From Flavobacterium celericrescens (lineage in GTDB: Bacteria > Bacteroidota > Bacteroidia > Flavobacteriales > Flavobacteriaceae): a DNA stretch of 64,000 bases. A program made the translations under genes and the position numbers. Shown here piece by piece: positions 25,626-32,750 of the stretch. Positions within the stretch are counted from its first letter, which is position 1; every line of letters begins with the position of its first letter. Location of the stretch: positions 1 to 64,000 of the forward strand of contig NZ_JAAJBV010000012.1 of the NCBI RefSeq assembly GCF_011392075.1. The letters run 5' to 3'. The notes under the pieces are model-generated. The model was not told the DNA's origin, searched no databases, and saw only the letters and a program-made list of their open reading frames with translations.

Positions 25626-28237
25626 TGGCAGCCATAGCTGGAATTAATAACGACATTGAAAAATTGAATAAAGCATCATTGATTTTAGAAGAGTATTTTT
25701 CTTCTGCAAACAATACTTTAAAAAATGATTTAACCTTACTTAAGGTAGCCGGAATTTTAAGTTTATTTAGAACAATTGATATTTCTAATGTAGAACTCAT
25801 CGATGAAATTAATAAATACTTTAATATTCCTAAGAATGAATTAATAGAAAAATTAAGTTTATTAGTTGAAAATGAATTGGCTGATGAATTTAAAAATACA
25901 TATAAAGTTGCCGACCAAATTCTTGGAGAATATATATTTTACTTAATTTTTATCAAAGAAAAACATATTTCATTTTCACTATTACTTTACTTATACTTTG
26001 ATGAACATAAAATTTCTTTAATGCGTCTTTTGAACCCAATTATTAGTAATTATGGTTTTGAAGAAATTAAGGAATTGATAATTTATGATCTGAATACGAA
26101 ATGGAATAATATAAAATCCTATCAGGATAAATCAATTAGATTTTTAGAAAGTTTTTGGTTTTACCTCCAAACTGAAACTATTCTTTATGCAAATACCTTC
26201 ATAACTAAACTTGAACGGACTAATACTGATAACTTAAAATTTGAATTATATAAAGACAATCATATAAAATCGTATGATGATAAATTAATCAGTCTATTAG
26301 TAAATTTTTATCACATTCCAGAAAAGTTTGAGGTAGCTTTGGAACTATTAATGAAATATGCACTTTCAAATGAATTAGTTTTTACTAAAGTATTAAAAGT
26401 ATTCAAACAATCCTTTACTTATGAACGATTTAGTTTTGAATATAGTTACAAAACTCAAATTCAGCTTTTTGATTTTTTATATTCTAAAATTGAAGGAAAT
26501 CCAATTCTTTATTCAAAAATCATTCTTTATATTTCTGATAAGTACTTAGTTGATAGTTATCAATACAATGAAGGAGGCGATGGAAATAAGATTTATTTTG
26601 GTCAGATGTTTATTGTTTTAAGTGAAGACCACAAAAAATTTAGAGAAAAGCTGTTAAACTTTATTTTTGGTTGCTACAAGAATGACATATTAAAAAATGA
26701 TGTTTTGGATTTTTTTGAAAGACATCATTATTCTCATTTAAATGAAAGAGAAAAAAGAGTTGTTACTTTCGATAAAGATTTAATAATTCCATTTTTTATG
26801 GAAAATTTCAAAAATAATTCATTCAGGGAAGCTTCTATTATAAAAAAATACACAAAAACTCTTGATTATTCTAAAATTAAATATTCAAAAAAAGTAAAAG
26901 AATTAATTCGTTCAAAAGAGTATATTCTTTGGTCAAAGTTGGATAAAAAATTTGATAGAGATGAAGATTTTCTTGAAGATTTTTCAAATTATTCTTTTGA
27001 TGACTACAATGAATTTCTAAAATCATTGCAAGTGATATCTGAAAATAAATACAATAATTATTCTTGTATTGAAAGCATAATAAGTCCTGTTTCTGATATT
27101 TTTCAAAACTTAGCTTCAAATGACTTCGATACATTTATTCTTGTATTGGATGAAATTTTTAAATATGAATATTCCGAAAGATTATACTTTAGAAAAATAT
27201 TGTCAAGCATAGAAAATGATGATAGTAAAATTCAACAATTAAAAACAGTATTCAAAAAAAGCACCAAAACAGAAGGATTATTATTAGAACTCTTTTTAAG
27301 AACTCCTCCTGAATTAACCAGCATAGATGATTACAATTGTGTATTTAGTTTAATAGAGAAAATAGATTTTACAAATGTTTACTTCTTAGATGATGTATTA
27401 GATAAACTTGAATATCTAGATATTGATACAAATAAAGAAATTGAAAAAGTATTAAATTTATTAATTGAAAAAACTAAACTTCACCAATACCTAAATATAG
27501 ATGATCGTTTTTTTGAAATCATCCATGATAAGTATCAATCAACATTTATATCAAGTCTAAGCAAAATAGAATTTTTGTATCTATATTTTGATAACCAAAG
27601 AAGACATTTTGATTACGACTTAAACGTCTTTAAAATTATTTTATCCTATAATTCAAATTTCATTATTGATTTGTTAAAGTACAATTTTGATGAAAAAGAT
27701 TATTTATCGAGAAGAGATTTTGATGATAACAATTTTAAGAAATTATGGGAACTACCTAATTATGAAATCATTTTTGAAAATATGATCAATTATTTTGTAA
27801 ATTTTAAAAGCTATTCTCATAGAGCATCAGAGTTTTCTAATGTGTTTAAAGGTAATAATCAAAAAGAGATTGATTTTTTACAAAGAAAATTGGTGTCTTC
27901 CAATGATAACAAAATGATTGAATTCATATTTAATATTGTTACAACTGTTTATAGAGATAAGATGTTAGATTTTCTAAAAATTATTTTAGATAAAGGTTGT
28001 GATATTGAATTATTTAAAAGACTTGATTTTTATACATCATCTGGAGTAACAATGGGAAGTAGATTGCCAAATATGCAATTTGAATTATCTCAATATGAAA
28101 AAGTTAAAGATTTTCTAGTTAACCAAAATAACATAAATTATTATGAATTTATTGAGTTAATCGAGAGAAATATAATGTATTCTAAAATGAGTATTGAAAG
28201 AGAAAGGAAAGAAGAATTTGTTAGTGAATGGGATTAA
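25622..28237 (+). CDS. STAND-like NTPase, 3' part (winged helix and long helical sensor region)
   Basis: 871 aa, starting with TTG-ATG overlapping the TGA of the 5' part. It begins LMAAIAGINNDIEKLNKASL, the natural continuation of SKGNPRIA in a STAND ATPase, followed by a winged-helix region and about 750 residues of mainly helical, Asn/Lys/Phe-rich sequence without recognisable motifs, as expected for a sensor domain. One extra T in the GCTTGATGG junction (25619-25627) would fuse both parts. It could instead be expressed by stop-start reinitiation at TTGATG. Very low GC compared with the 23.2-24.5 kb genes. Confidence 0.7.
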   Translation: MMAAIAGINNDIEKLNKASLILEEYFSSANNTLKNDLTLLKVAGILSLFRTIDISNVELIDEINKYFNIPKNELIEKLSLLVENELADEFKNTYKVADQILGEYIFYLIFIKEKHISFSLLLYLYFDEHKISLMRLLNPIISNYGFEEIKELIIYDLNTKWNNIKSYQDKSIRFLESFWFYLQTETILYANTFITKLERTNTDNLKFELYKDNHIKSYDDKLISLLVNFYHIPEKFEVALELLMKYALSNELVFTKVLKVFKQSFTYERFSFEYSYKTQIQLFDFLYSKIEGNPILYSKIILYISDKYLVDSYQYNEGGDGNKIYFGQMFIVLSEDHKKFREKLLNFIFGCYKNDILKNDVLDFFERHHYSHLNEREKRVVTFDKDLIIPFFMENFKNNSFREASIIKKYTKTLDYSKIKYSKKVKELIRSKEYILWSKLDKKFDRDEDFLEDFSNYSFDDYNEFLKSLQVISENKYNNYSCIESIISPVSDIFQNLASNDFDTFILVLDEIFKYEYSERLYFRKILSSIENDDSKIQQLKTVFKKSTKTEGLLLELFLRTPPELTSIDDYNCVFSLIEKIDFTNVYFLDDVLDKLEYLDIDTNKEIEKVLNLLIEKTKLHQYLNIDDRFFEIIHDKYQSTFISSLSKIEFLYLYFDNQRRHFDYDLNVFKIILSYNSNFIIDLLKYNFDEKDYLSRRDFDDNNFKKLWELPNYEIIFENMINYFVNFKSYSHRASEFSNVFKGNNQKEIDFLQRKLVSSNDNKMIEFIFNIVTTVYRDKMLDFLKIILDKGCDIELFKRLDFYTSSGVTMGSRLPNMQFELSQYEKVKDFLVNQNNINYYEFIELIERNIMYSKMSIERERKEEFVSEWD

Positions 28238-28247
28238 ATAATACAAT

Positions 28248-28949
28248 ATGGAATTTCCAAACTTCTTCTTTTATACTCAACCTAACGAAAACCGAGAAAA
28301 ATATACATTCAGTATTGGTGAAAATGGTATTCACTACACTTTGATGTATGTAGCCCATAAAAAAGCGTTTGACTTTCACAAAAAAGATGATAATGTCAAG
28401 GATATTGTTAACATTAATCCTTATGAGCCATTTTTTGAAATGTCATCTTTTAAATTTTTTCGTTTTTTACGAAAAAATGCTATGGTTCAAGAATATCTAT
28501 TAAAAGAGTTTGTTGTAAAAAACAAAATTAACCTTGGGAAACTTAAAAAGAATAACTGTTGGTTGTTACAACTAGAGAACATTAATTTTTCACAAGAAGT
28601 ATATAAAACGGAAAGAAAAGGAAGAGTGTTGAAGTCAAATAAAAATTTTAAGTTTGACAATATAATATCCGAAATGGATTTTTTGCATCCTGATGAAATT
28701 AAAAACATCAATTGTAATGTTTTCAGTGTTGTGAAGTATAAAAATGGAATTACAACTTTCGAGGGCTTTATTTATAGAATAAATGGTAAGCTATATTTTT
28801 GGAACAAAAAGAATATTAATCAATTAATGAAACTTACTATAGTTTCAAATTACAATCTTTTATCTCAAATTAACTTTATAAATAAAGAAGAATTGCTACA
28901 AAAACTTTATAAAATAATTACTAGAAAGTATAAGTCTTTAAGAAAATGA
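28248..28949 (+). CDS. Hypothetical protein downstream of the STAND gene
   Basis: 233 aa, not recognised. Rich in Phe, Asn and Lys, with no membrane helix or signal peptide, hence probably cytosolic. Visible segments include NPYEPFFEMSSFKFFRFLRK and NNCWLLQLENINFSQEVYKT. It follows the STAND gene by 10 bp and has the same base composition, so the two are likely co-transcribed and may act together. The next gene is 38 bp away. No function is assigned. Confidence 0.65.
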   Translation: MEFPNFFFYTQPNENREKYTFSIGENGIHYTLMYVAHKKAFDFHKKDDNVKDIVNINPYEPFFEMSSFKFFRFLRKNAMVQEYLLKEFVVKNKINLGKLKKNNCWLLQLENINFSQEVYKTERKGRVLKSNKNFKFDNIISEMDFLHPDEIKNINCNVFSVVKYKNGITTFEGFIYRINGKLYFWNKKNINQLMKLTIVSNYNLLSQINFINKEELLQKLYKIITRKYKSLRK

Positions 28950-28987
28950 TTTTTTGTCATACATTTGATAAGAACTAATAAAATAAA

Positions 28988-30367
28988 ATGCTAAACCCAA
29001 CCGAAATAAAATCAATAATAGCTTCTGGAGAAGGTTATAATGCCGAATTCAAAGTCAGTATTCCAAATAAGATAAAGGAAATCACAGAGGAAGTATGTGC
29101 TTTTGCAAATGCTTCAGGAGGTGTTGTTTTAATTGGCGTTGATGATGCTAACACTATTAAAGGAATAACAATTGATAATGCTAAACGTTCAGCAATACAA
29201 AATTCAATAAACGAGATATCTCCAGTGCTGAAATGTGATTTTAATATTATTGAGGTAGATGGTAAAAATATAGCAGTAATCGAAGTCCCATCAGGTCAAA
29301 ATAAACCTTATGTGTTATCAGGTGCAATTTATGTGCGTCAAGGTCCAAATTCGCAGAAACTCACAACGGTTGAAGAAATGAGAGACTTTTTCCAGCAAGC
29401 TGATAAAATTTACTTTGATGATGCCATTTGTAAAGAAGCAAATATAGAAGACGACATTGCAAAAGAAAATATCAATACATTTCGTTTTGAAGCTGGCTTA
29501 GTCAATGTAACTTCAAACGAACAATTATTTACCAATCTAAAGTTAGTAACAAATGATGGCCAATTAAAAAACGGTACCGTTTTATTTTTTGGAAGTAATC
29601 CTGAAAAGTTTTTTGAAAAAGCAGTAATTCGTTGTGTAGCATTTGATGGCACAGACAAACGCTATATCGTTGATGATAAAGTAATGACAGGAACATTATA
29701 CCAACAATATCAAAAAAGTATGATTTGGTTAAAGTCAAAACTAGATGTAAGATATGATATTGAAGGAGAAGGCGGTAAAGCAAGAAAAGAATTATGGGAA
29801 ATACCAGAAACAGCATTCAAAGAAACAATTATAAATTCATTAGCTCATCGCGATTACTACGATAAAGGAGCAAGAATAACTATCGAAGTATTTGATGATC
29901 GAGTAGAAATATCTAATCCAGGTGGTTTAGTAAGTGCAGTTCCAAAAAGTGAATTTGGGAAAAGAAGTGCAAGTAGAAATCCATTAATTTTTGGTTTATT
30001 TGAAAGAATGAGATTAGTAGAACAGATAGGTTCAGGAATAACTCGTATTCGTGATGTTATGAATGATGAAGGATTAACTCCTCCAGAATTTAATATTGAT
30101 GGAATGTTTACTGTTACACTTAGAAGACCATTTGATTTTGAAAAGTGGGTAGAAAAGTGGGTAGAAAAACTAACTGAAAATAGAATAGATATTTTAAAAA
30201 ATATTCATAAAAACAGTAGAATTTCCATTCGTGAATTATCAGATGTTTTAGGCTTAAGTCTTTCTGCTATTGATAAAAATTTACTTTTTTTAAAAGAATT
30301 AGGTTTGTTGGAAAGAATGAATGGAGCTAAAGGTGGATATTGGATTATTCATTTTAAATTACCATAA
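28988..30367 (+). CDS. AlbA_2 (Schlafen-like) and HATPase-domain protein with C-terminal winged helix
   Basis: 459 aa. AlbA_2 domain at about 10-125 (AEFKVSIPNKIKEITEEVCA, ANASGGVVLIGVDD, GAIYVRQGPNSQKLT). A GHKL/HATPase_c_4 domain lies at about 270-365 (IINSLAHRDYYDKGARITIE, FDDRVEISNPGGLVSAVP, RMRLVEQIGSGITRIRD). A winged helix lies at about 395-455 (SIRELSDVLGLSLSAIDKNL). Such proteins are proposed regulators and are often found in defence islands. A duplicated KWVE unit (residues about 385-392) is encoded by 12-bp tandem repeats that reappear across the stop codon. Confidence 0.85.
   Translation: MLNPTEIKSIIASGEGYNAEFKVSIPNKIKEITEEVCAFANASGGVVLIGVDDANTIKGITIDNAKRSAIQNSINEISPVLKCDFNIIEVDGKNIAVIEVPSGQNKPYVLSGAIYVRQGPNSQKLTTVEEMRDFFQQADKIYFDDAICKEANIEDDIAKENINTFRFEAGLVNVTSNEQLFTNLKLVTNDGQLKNGTVLFFGSNPEKFFEKAVIRCVAFDGTDKRYIVDDKVMTGTLYQQYQKSMIWLKSKLDVRYDIEGEGGKARKELWEIPETAFKETIINSLAHRDYYDKGARITIEVFDDRVEISNPGGLVSAVPKSEFGKRSASRNPLIFGLFERMRLVEQIGSGITRIRDVMNDEGLTPPEFNIDGMFTVTLRRPFDFEKWVEKWVEKLTENRIDILKNIHKNSRISIRELSDVLGLSLSAIDKNLLFLKELGLLERMNGAKGGYWIIHFKLP
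30141..30164 (+). repeat. Tandem 12-bp repeat encoding KWVEKWVE
   Basis: AAAAGTGGGTAG twice in succession, followed by AAAA. Near-identical ATAAGTGGGTAG units lie at 30364-30388. Confidence 0.85.
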
Positions 30368-30388
30368 GTGGGTAGATAAGGTGGGTAG
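30364..30388 (+). repeat. Tandem repeat spanning the stop codon of the AlbA_2 gene
   Basis: ATAAGTGGGTAG then ATAAGGTGGGTAG. The TAA stop codon (30365-30367) lies within the first unit. The units differ from the coding copies by A-to-T in the second base and by one extra G. Confidence 0.8.
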
Positions 30389-30393
30389 ATAAA

Positions 30394-30534
30394 CTATTTA
30401 CTAAGATTTATTATCTCATTCAGCTGCACAAAAATCGCTTCTAGTCCAAGTTTCCTGGCATCAATTCTTTGTTTGCTCCATTTCGCTAATTTCAAATAAA
30501 AAGAAATCGGAACGCTTCGCTGAAGTAGTTTCAC
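30394..30534 (-). CDS. Possible 46-aa gene or gene remnant
   Basis: Minus-strand ORF from GTG 30534, containing LLQRSVPISFYLKLAKWSKQ and ARKLGLEAIFVQLNEI; the reading stays open upstream for several codons without an ATG. Composition looks like genuine helical protein, so it may be the C-terminal remnant of a larger gene that has been lost. Not recognised; start and reality are uncertain. Confidence 0.25.
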   Translation of the reverse strand: MKLLQRSVPISFYLKLAKWSKQRIDARKLGLEAIFVQLNEIINLSK

Positions 30535-30563
30535 CCACCCAGTCCAACGCTCCCCACCGCACT

Positions 30564-30718
30564 AGTGGTTTTTCGTGCACTTTTAGCACTTGTTTTCCCC
30601 CAAGTAAGTCAATAAAAAATGGCTCCCTGTTTTCCCAACCCCTCGCGCACAGTCCGCCATTTTTTATCCACTTACACCCATTTCAAAAAACAAACGCTAA
30701 AAGCACACAAAAACCACT
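30564..30718. repeat. Stem-loop 1 (two-part stem, C-rich loop)
   Basis: Outer arms 30564-30587 and 30696-30718 (AGTGGTTTTT.../...AAAAACCACT). Inner arms GTAAGTCAATAAAAAATGGC (30604-30623) and 30656-30675, 18 of 20 positions paired. Loop 30624-30655 has a minor CTGT/ACAG helix and the boxes TTCCCAAC (30632-30639) and CAGTCC (30650-30655). Confidence 0.75.
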
Positions 30719-30730
30719 CCCAAGCTATTA

Positions 30731-30805
30731 TTACATAATAAACCTTATAATTCATTCCCAACACCCCACGCAGTCCCCCTGAAAGTTATAAGGGTTATTA
30801 TGTAA
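30731..30805. repeat. Stem-loop 2 (20-bp stem, C-rich loop)
   Basis: Arms TTACATAATAAACCTTATAA (30731-30750) and TTATAAGGGTTATTATGTAA (30786-30805), 19 of 20 positions complementary. The 35-nt loop has a TTCA/TGAA mini-helix and the boxes TTCCCAAC (30755-30762) and CAGTCC (30771-30776), the same order as stem-loop 1. Confidence 0.85.
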
Positions 30806-30874
30806 AATATCCGCGCCCAGCCGCACCCACCCGAAAAAGAATAGGAACGCTACCGCTAACGTAATTTTCATTGT

Positions 30875-30962
30875 TTTTTGAAGATGCTTCCCATTTTCAT
30901 CAGACCTTAACTGCTAACTGAAAACCGCGACTGCTAACTGAACCATCAAGCATCCTCAAAAA
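30875..30962. repeat. Stem-loop 3 with internal direct repeat
   Basis: Arms TTTTTGAAGATGCTT (30875-30889) and AAGCATCCTCAAAAA (30948-30962), one G-T type mismatch. The 58-nt loop contains ACTGCTAACTGAA twice (about 30910-30922 and 30930-30942). Confidence 0.75.
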
Positions 30963-30972
30963 TCAAACCACC

Positions 30973-31073
30973 ACAAGAGTGTGTTTTTCTTTTTTCTCAT
31001 ATTCACAAAGAAACATTGTCAAACCGAGCGCAGTCGAGGTCGTCCAGCGAAAAAAAGAAAACCACACCCTTGT
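30973..31073. repeat. Stem-loop 4 enclosing a CGAGCGAAGTCGAG-family repeat
   Basis: Arms 30973-30996 (ACAAGAGTGTG then T-rich) and 31049-31073 (A-rich then CCACACCCTTGT). The apical part carries TTGTCAAACCGAGCGCAGTC (31016-31035), a copy of the dispersed repeat seen at 21980 and 22788. Confidence 0.65.
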
Positions 31074-31130
31074 TTACCAGTCCCGATTGAATAATCCCTG
31101 TGTCCGTTTTCATAAGAACATTTGGGGTAA

Positions 31131-31373
31131 ACATTTTTACAAAAAAAAGGATAAAAAAGAAGCCAAAGTTTTGTTCCGGGTATTCAAAAAAGCAAGTTCA
31201 AGCCTTCGGTTTCGGATAAAATCTCCACCCATACATTTTCAAAACCACAACATCCACTTAGCGTTTCCACAGACGCATATGGGTAGTATTTTACCCGAAA
31301 AACTTGCTTTTTTGAAACCCTCCACAAGGCAAGACGGCTTTCTTTTTTTTCCTTTTTTCTTTTGCAAAAATGT
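31131..31373. repeat. Stem-loop 5: long imperfect inverted repeat, about 100-nt arms
   Basis: Left arm 31131-31233 and right arm 31278-31373, loop 44 nt. Paired blocks in order: ACATTTTT, AAAAGGA, AAGCC, GGGT, TTCAAAAAAGCAAGTT, TTCGG, TAAAAT and ACCCATA, each present in reverse complement on the right arm. Unpaired blocks (about 13-15 nt) sit opposite each other as an internal loop. Confidence 0.75.
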
Positions 31374-31457
31374 GTGTGGGGCATCTCGGTTTTCAATCAC
31401 ATTTTGGACAATCACGAAGGAAAGACGAAGGAAGTTAACCTGTTAAATCCTTGTACA

Positions 31458-31880
31458 ATGGACACTATTTTTATCAAAACCCACCAACCTGGGACGCACT
31501 ATGCCAAACAGCATTTTTTCGTATTATCAAAAGGACTAAATAGCGGAAAACCGAGCAATGAAGGTTTTACAAACAGCTTTGTACTAGTATTCCAAACCGA
31601 AGCTCAAAAAGAGGACATTTTTTGGATTGCCATGAGCCTATGGAAATCAAAATTCTGGATGCCTTTTCTTCGCGGTTCAGTCATTCCGTTCTTATCCCTC
31701 TATGAATTCAAGAAAGAGTTCAATCCAAAAGCAACCCGATTAATGCGTGAACACGAGCTGCACCATAAAAACATACTAGCACTGAAACTATTGCAAGAAC
31801 AAGAAGCACATCACACAAAAAACATCCACTTAATCAATGAGCTTCGCAATGCTATTTTGATGAGGTATCGCAACAAATAA
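31458..31880 (+). CDS. Uncharacterised Bacteroidota-specific protein
   Basis: 140 aa from ATG 31458. Conserved-looking segments are IFIKTHQPGTHYAKQHFFVL, SFVLVFQTEAQKEDIFWIAM and WMPFLRGSVIPFLSLYEFKK, followed by a helical His/Glu-rich C-terminus. I recall homologues only in Bacteroidota mobile regions, possibly DUF6943, but the family name is from memory and uncertain. No signal peptide or membrane helix. The ORF stays open upstream, but that part lies in stem-loop 5, so the first ATG after it is chosen. The gene follows the structured region and converges with the minus-strand operon. Confidence 0.7.
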   Translation: MDTIFIKTHQPGTHYAKQHFFVLSKGLNSGKPSNEGFTNSFVLVFQTEAQKEDIFWIAMSLWKSKFWMPFLRGSVIPFLSLYEFKKEFNPKATRLMREHELHHKNILALKLLQEQEAHHTKNIHLINELRNAILMRYRNK

Positions 31881-31907
31881 AAAAAGCCAGGTCTTACGAC
31901 TTGGCTT
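31878..31907 (-). terminator. Terminator of the minus-strand four-gene operon
   Basis: On the minus strand AAGCCAAG...CTGGCTT forms a hairpin followed by TTTTTTTATT. It lies between the stop codons of the converging genes, overlapping the end of the plus-strand gene. Confidence 0.7.
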
Positions 31908-31948
31908 AATCATGTTTAACCCAAAGGTCACCACAACTAGGGCTAAAC

Positions 31949-32125
31949 TTATTTTTTGTGCTTCTTATTTATGCTTTTAAGCAGTAACGAAATCGTAAAA
32001 CTGACAACAGCTCCAACGGTAGCTAAGATAACCGTTTTGGCAATATCATCAGAGGAAAGATTTGGTACAATACTTAAAAATGTGCCTCCAGCAGTACCCA
32101 TCAATGTGGGATTATTGGCTGTCAT
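31949..32125 (-). CDS. 58-aa membrane protein, last gene of the four-gene operon
   Basis: Small ORF: MTANNPTLMGTAGGTFLSIV, then a single hydrophobic helix (about residues 28-48, AKTVILATVGAVVSFTISLL) and a basic tail LKSINKKHKK. Its ATG overlaps the end of the preceding 77-aa gene by 14 bp, which strongly supports translation by coupling. Holin- or toxin-like in shape (one helix, positive C-terminus), but the function is unknown. Confidence 0.72.
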   Translation of the reverse strand: MTANNPTLMGTAGGTFLSIVPNLSSDDIAKTVILATVGAVVSFTISLLLKSINKKHKK

Positions 32126-32345
32126 CAGTTGTAGTTAGCTGACTTGCAGCTGACAAAACTCCTCCAGCTACTGCTACATAACCACCAATGGTAGTTACAA
32201 TAGCAGGCAAAGCAATTGGAGCAGCTAAAATTGTTCCACCAACGGCAGCTAATGCCAACCCAACAGTTCGAAGCACTTTGAAAAATTTTGGTGTGGGAGC
32301 TTTTGCTCTATTAATGATTTTTTTCATAATTACGTTTTTTGTCAT
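32112..32345 (-). CDS. Small hydrophobic protein of the four-gene operon
   Basis: 77 aa, or 71 aa if it starts at the second Met (MKKIINRAKAPTPKFFKVLR, 32327). A basic N-terminus is followed by an Ala/Gly/Val-rich hydrophobic stretch (about 27-68) that could form one or two membrane helices (GLALAAVGGTILAAPIALPA, GGYVAVAGGVLSAASQ). I recall KAPTPKFFK-type small proteins from many Bacteroidota, without a function. It is located 12 bp after the DUF5675-like gene and overlaps the 58-aa gene. Confidence 0.72.
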   Translation of the reverse strand: MTKNVIMKKIINRAKAPTPKFFKVLRTVGLALAAVGGTILAAPIALPAIVTTIGGYVAVAGGVLSAASQLTTTDDSQ

Positions 32346-32357
32346 CCTGTAAAGGAT

Positions 32358-32750
32358 CTATTGGATAATTAATTCAACACTTTCTTTTTTGTCCAAAGCT
32401 CTGTAAACAAAGTCTTTTAGCTTCGTAAAAGCTTTTCTCGACATCAAACCTAAACCGGGTCCAGAAAGTTTAGTAACAGGAGCAATACAGCCTTGTAATT
32501 CTTTTTGAGCATTATTAGCAGGATGAAAAAGAATGAACTTTCTATTCGGTACATCCACCAATTCTAAATGCCATTTGTATTTTGCACTGTACCGCTTTCT
32601 AATAAAATATTTCCCTTCCGGAACACAAGAAACCTTCGTTTCGTTCATCTTCCATGGCAATTCAATTGTATTACAAATCAATTTGCCTTCGCATTCGAGT
32701 TTACCATTTGCTCCTTCAGGGAAATAAGTTCTAGTTAACCAAATAACCAT
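32358..32750 (-). CDS. DUF5675-like protein, possible cell-wall peptidase or transpeptidase fold
   Basis: 130 aa. LTRTYFPEGANGKLECEGKL, CNTIELPWKMNETKVSCVPE and FHPANNAQKELQGCIAPV match, from memory, DUF5675. The last motif has His76, two Asn and Cys88 arranged like the HG...GC active site of L,D-transpeptidase-type domains, so a peptidoglycan-related activity is conceivable, but no signal peptide is present. Its ATG shares one base with the stop codon of the upstream 252-aa gene. Confidence 0.75.
   Translation of the reverse strand: MVIWLTRTYFPEGANGKLECEGKLICNTIELPWKMNETKVSCVPEGKYFIRKRYSAKYKWHLELVDVPNRKFILFHPANNAQKELQGCIAPVTKLSGPGLGLMSRKAFTKLKDFVYRALDKKESVELIIQ

Larger units (their letters stand above)
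30564..31373. other. Structured non-coding region: five consecutive stem-loops
   Basis: Between the AlbA_2 gene and the gene at 31458 there is about 1.1 kb without a credible plus-strand gene. Within it, 0.8 kb is organised as five adjacent inverted repeats: 30564-30718, 30731-30805, 30875-30962, 30973-31073 and 31131-31373. The first two have long A/T-rich stems and C-rich apical loops with the same boxes (TTCCCAAC, then CAGTCC). Mismatches in the arms are spread as in folding elements rather than recent duplications. It could be a structured RNA, a transfer or single-strand replication origin, or a regulatory leader of the downstream gene; the sequence alone does not decide. Confidence 0.65.

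Noticed and set aside
24579..28237. Two independent defence genes
   Set aside because: The first ORF stops exactly after the GNPR motif and the second begins with the expected continuation of the same ATPase domain, so one interrupted gene is more likely; both parts are nevertheless listed separately because coupled translation cannot be excluded.
30141..30388. CRISPR-like array
   Set aside because: Units are only 12 bp, directly tandem or 200 bp apart, without spacers of regular length and without cas genes; no CRISPR array was seen anywhere in the window.
30536..30780. G-quadruplexes on the minus strand of the C-rich loops
   Set aside because: Each loop has only two or three G runs of three or more in suitable spacing; not enough for a convincing four-run motif.
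30731..30805. Rho-independent terminator
   Set aside because: The stem is A/T-rich with a 35-nt loop and no T tract follows on either strand.
31131..31373. Insertion sequence remnant or MITE
   Set aside because: No transposase, no target-site duplication and no clear terminal boundaries; arms are interrupted by opposing internal loops.
30979..31446. 155-codon plus-strand ORF in the structured region
   Set aside because: It runs through both arms of stem-loops 4 and 5 and a dispersed repeat, has a biased Phe/Lys/Arg composition forced by the A/T tracts, and no plausible domain; the inverted repeats explain the sequence better.
31956..32138. 60-codon plus-strand ORF
   Set aside because: Antisense to the coupled 58-aa and 77-aa genes, whose overlap, hydrophobic profiles and downstream terminator favour the minus strand.
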